NCBI RefSeq assembly: GCF_900101685.1
Contig: NZ_FMZZ01000002.1
Span: 434,001-498,000 of the forward strand
Direction of reading: 5' to 3'
DNA length: 64,000 nt
DNA from: Actinokineospora iranica
Lineage (GTDB): Bacteria > Actinomycetota > Actinomycetes > Mycobacteriales > Pseudonocardiaceae
A program made the position numbers and the translations under genes. How positions within the stretch are numbered: position 1 is the first letter of the stretch; each line of letters starts with the position of its first letter. The notes below the pieces were generated by a model. It worked only from the letters and a program-made list of their open reading frames with translations. It did no database searches and was not told where the DNA came from. Shown one piece after another: positions 63,118-64,000 of the stretch.

Positions 63118-63496
63118 GGCCCGCCGCCGTCCATATCTGGTCGAGCCGCACGATCATGACCGGCACCACGAGCGCCCCGACGACCAGCACCGCCGTGCCC
63201 CACCGGGTGCGCTCGGCCAGCGACCAGAACACCGCGACGGGCAGGATCAGCAGCGCGCCCAGCAGGTAGCCCGCGAACGACAGCCCCGCCACCTCGTGCT
63301 CGGCGCCTGCCAGCTTGACGAACCCGGCGACCGCCTGCCCGAGCAGCCCGAGTTCCAGCAGGCCGAGCAGCCCCAGATAGAGCTGCCCGTCGCGGCGGTC
63401 CAGCGGGAGCGGGCGGTTGAGCAGCACCAGGACCAGCGCCCAGAGCGCGGCGCCCACGGCCACCCAGATCAGGGCGGTGGACAGCGGTTCGATCAT
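63110..63496 (-). CDS. Small integral membrane protein
   Basis: A 128-aa protein with four hydrophobic segments: LIWVAVGAALWALVLVLLNR, LYLGLLGLLELGLLGQAVAG, SFAGYLLGALLILPVAVFWS and TAVLVVGALVVPVMIVRL. The ATG at 63496 starts the first segment directly. It is the first gene of the two-gene unit with its neighbour. Function unknown. Confidence 0.75.
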   Translation of the reverse strand: MIEPLSTALIWVAVGAALWALVLVLLNRPLPLDRRDGQLYLGLLGLLELGLLGQAVAGFVKLAGAEHEVAGLSFAGYLLGALLILPVAVFWSLAERTRWGTAVLVVGALVVPVMIVRLDQIWTAAGRG

Positions 63497-63656
63497 CGCG
63501 GTGGACCTCGTGCGGGTGTGGCGGCCAGCGGGCTGCCCGAAAGCGTCGCACGCCGCACCGCACGCCACCCGATCGGGGCCACGCCGCCGTCACGTGGGCC
63601 ACCACGTTGACGACGTACCGGTCAACGGACGCGGCGCCGGACTGGATGAGGTGACG

Positions 63657-63782
63657 ATGCTGCCCGACGAGGTGCGCGGCCATCTGCTCGACTGCCTGAC
63701 GGCTCCCGAGCGCCTGCCCGACGCCCTGCCCGCGCTGCGCGAGGCCGCAGCCGCGCTGCCCGCCGAGGAACCTGTGCGGTAG
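63657..63782 (+). CDS. Small ORF, 41 aa (uncertain)
   Basis: The frame MLPDEVRGHLLDCLTAPERL plus PDALPALREAAAALPAEEPVR looks like a short amphipathic helical protein and has GAGG close to the ATG. It is isolated and has no recognised family, so it may be chance. Confidence 0.3.
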   Translation: MLPDEVRGHLLDCLTAPERLPDALPALREAAAALPAEEPVR

Positions 63783-64000
63783 GCGGGTGCGCTCCTTCTT
63801 TCCCACTGGCAGCAGGCAAAGCGAGGGTGAGTGCCAGGCAGGTCGCGGGGCGGCCTGGCGGATGCGCGGGGTGCTGGGTGGGCAAACCGCCGGGTGGGTG
63901 AATCCGCGCGCGGCCAGACAGGTGGGGATCGGCCAGACAGATGGGAGACCATGCCTGCGGGCTTGGCAGCGGAGAAGACCTGTCGGATGGCCCAATAGCG
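63783..64000. other. Right end of window, no gene seen
   Basis: No convincing gene in either direction. A short direct repeat, CGGCCAGACAG(A/G)TGGG, occurs twice around 63911-63945. Confidence 0.4.

Overview
The window is high-GC DNA of an actinomycete. Lsr2, large ATP-binding LuxR regulators, ECF sigma factors, type VII secretion accessory families, a DUF6801 secreted protein, frequent GTG starts and many ATGA/GTGA start-stop overlaps all fit a mycelial actinobacterium. Pseudonocardiales (Actinokineospora, Saccharothrix or Lentzea-like) is my best guess, but genus is inference. Most genes are intact housekeeping or accessory functions, with several decayed stretches between them.

Layout. 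0-5.5 kb: start of argS, then two DUF3105 proteins and a DUF305 protein, a cation-diffusion efflux pump, a secreted lytic-transglycosylase-like protein and tRNA-Arg(CCG). 5.6-9.3 kb: a phased array of GGCAA/TTGCC half-sites upstream of an operon encoding SseB-like and EspC-like (type VII associated) proteins, two micro-ORFs and an HTH/coiled-coil protein. 9.5-14.7 kb: a tightly overlapping cassette of subtilisin-like protease, ECF-type sigma factor, small beta-domain protein and TPR-CHAT protease. 14.8-19.2 kb: secreted trypsin-like protease, STAND/LuxR regulator and secreted SGNH hydrolase, with TACGTA sites beside both secreted-enzyme genes. 19.2-25.6 kb: flavodoxin-like and DUF6766 operon, STAS protein, molybdate transporter modABC (interrupted between A and B by a dispersed repeat and a long hairpin), CutA and a flavoprotein. 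25.9-30.5 kb: TetR, P450, methyltransferase, DoxX/SRPBCC/ArsR operon.

30.5-36.8 kb is rich in nucleic-acid methylation and alkylation-repair functions: TRM11-like methyltransferase, ECF sigma coupled to an MGMT-Ada protein with unusual domain order, AlkB and a second 2OG-Fe(II) oxygenase. It also holds two frameshifted genes (an SDR and an AsnO/VioC-like oxygenase). 36.9-41.2 kb: a giant HEAT-repeat-like protein, a small protein ending in a RHIM-like amyloid motif, and lsr2. 41.2-43.6 kb is a degenerate island of gene fragments ending at a tRNA-like sequence whose anticodon arm is capped by a GCGA tetraloop. 43.7-48.6 kb: fused alpha-beta glycyl-tRNA synthetase, thioesterase and small proteins. 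48.9-50.4 kb: a multiply frameshifted substrate-binding protein. 50.6-54.8 kb: zinc-finger membrane protein, second P450 and a DUF6801-FN3 secreted protein. 54.9-62.5 kb: two paralogous LAL regulators flanking a type II thioesterase-AraC pair. The window ends with two small membrane proteins.

The best candidates for undescribed biology are the 11-bp-phased array with its operon, the protease-sigma-CHAT cassette, the RHIM-like protein next to the HEAT protein, the tRNA-like element, and the ECF-Ada module.
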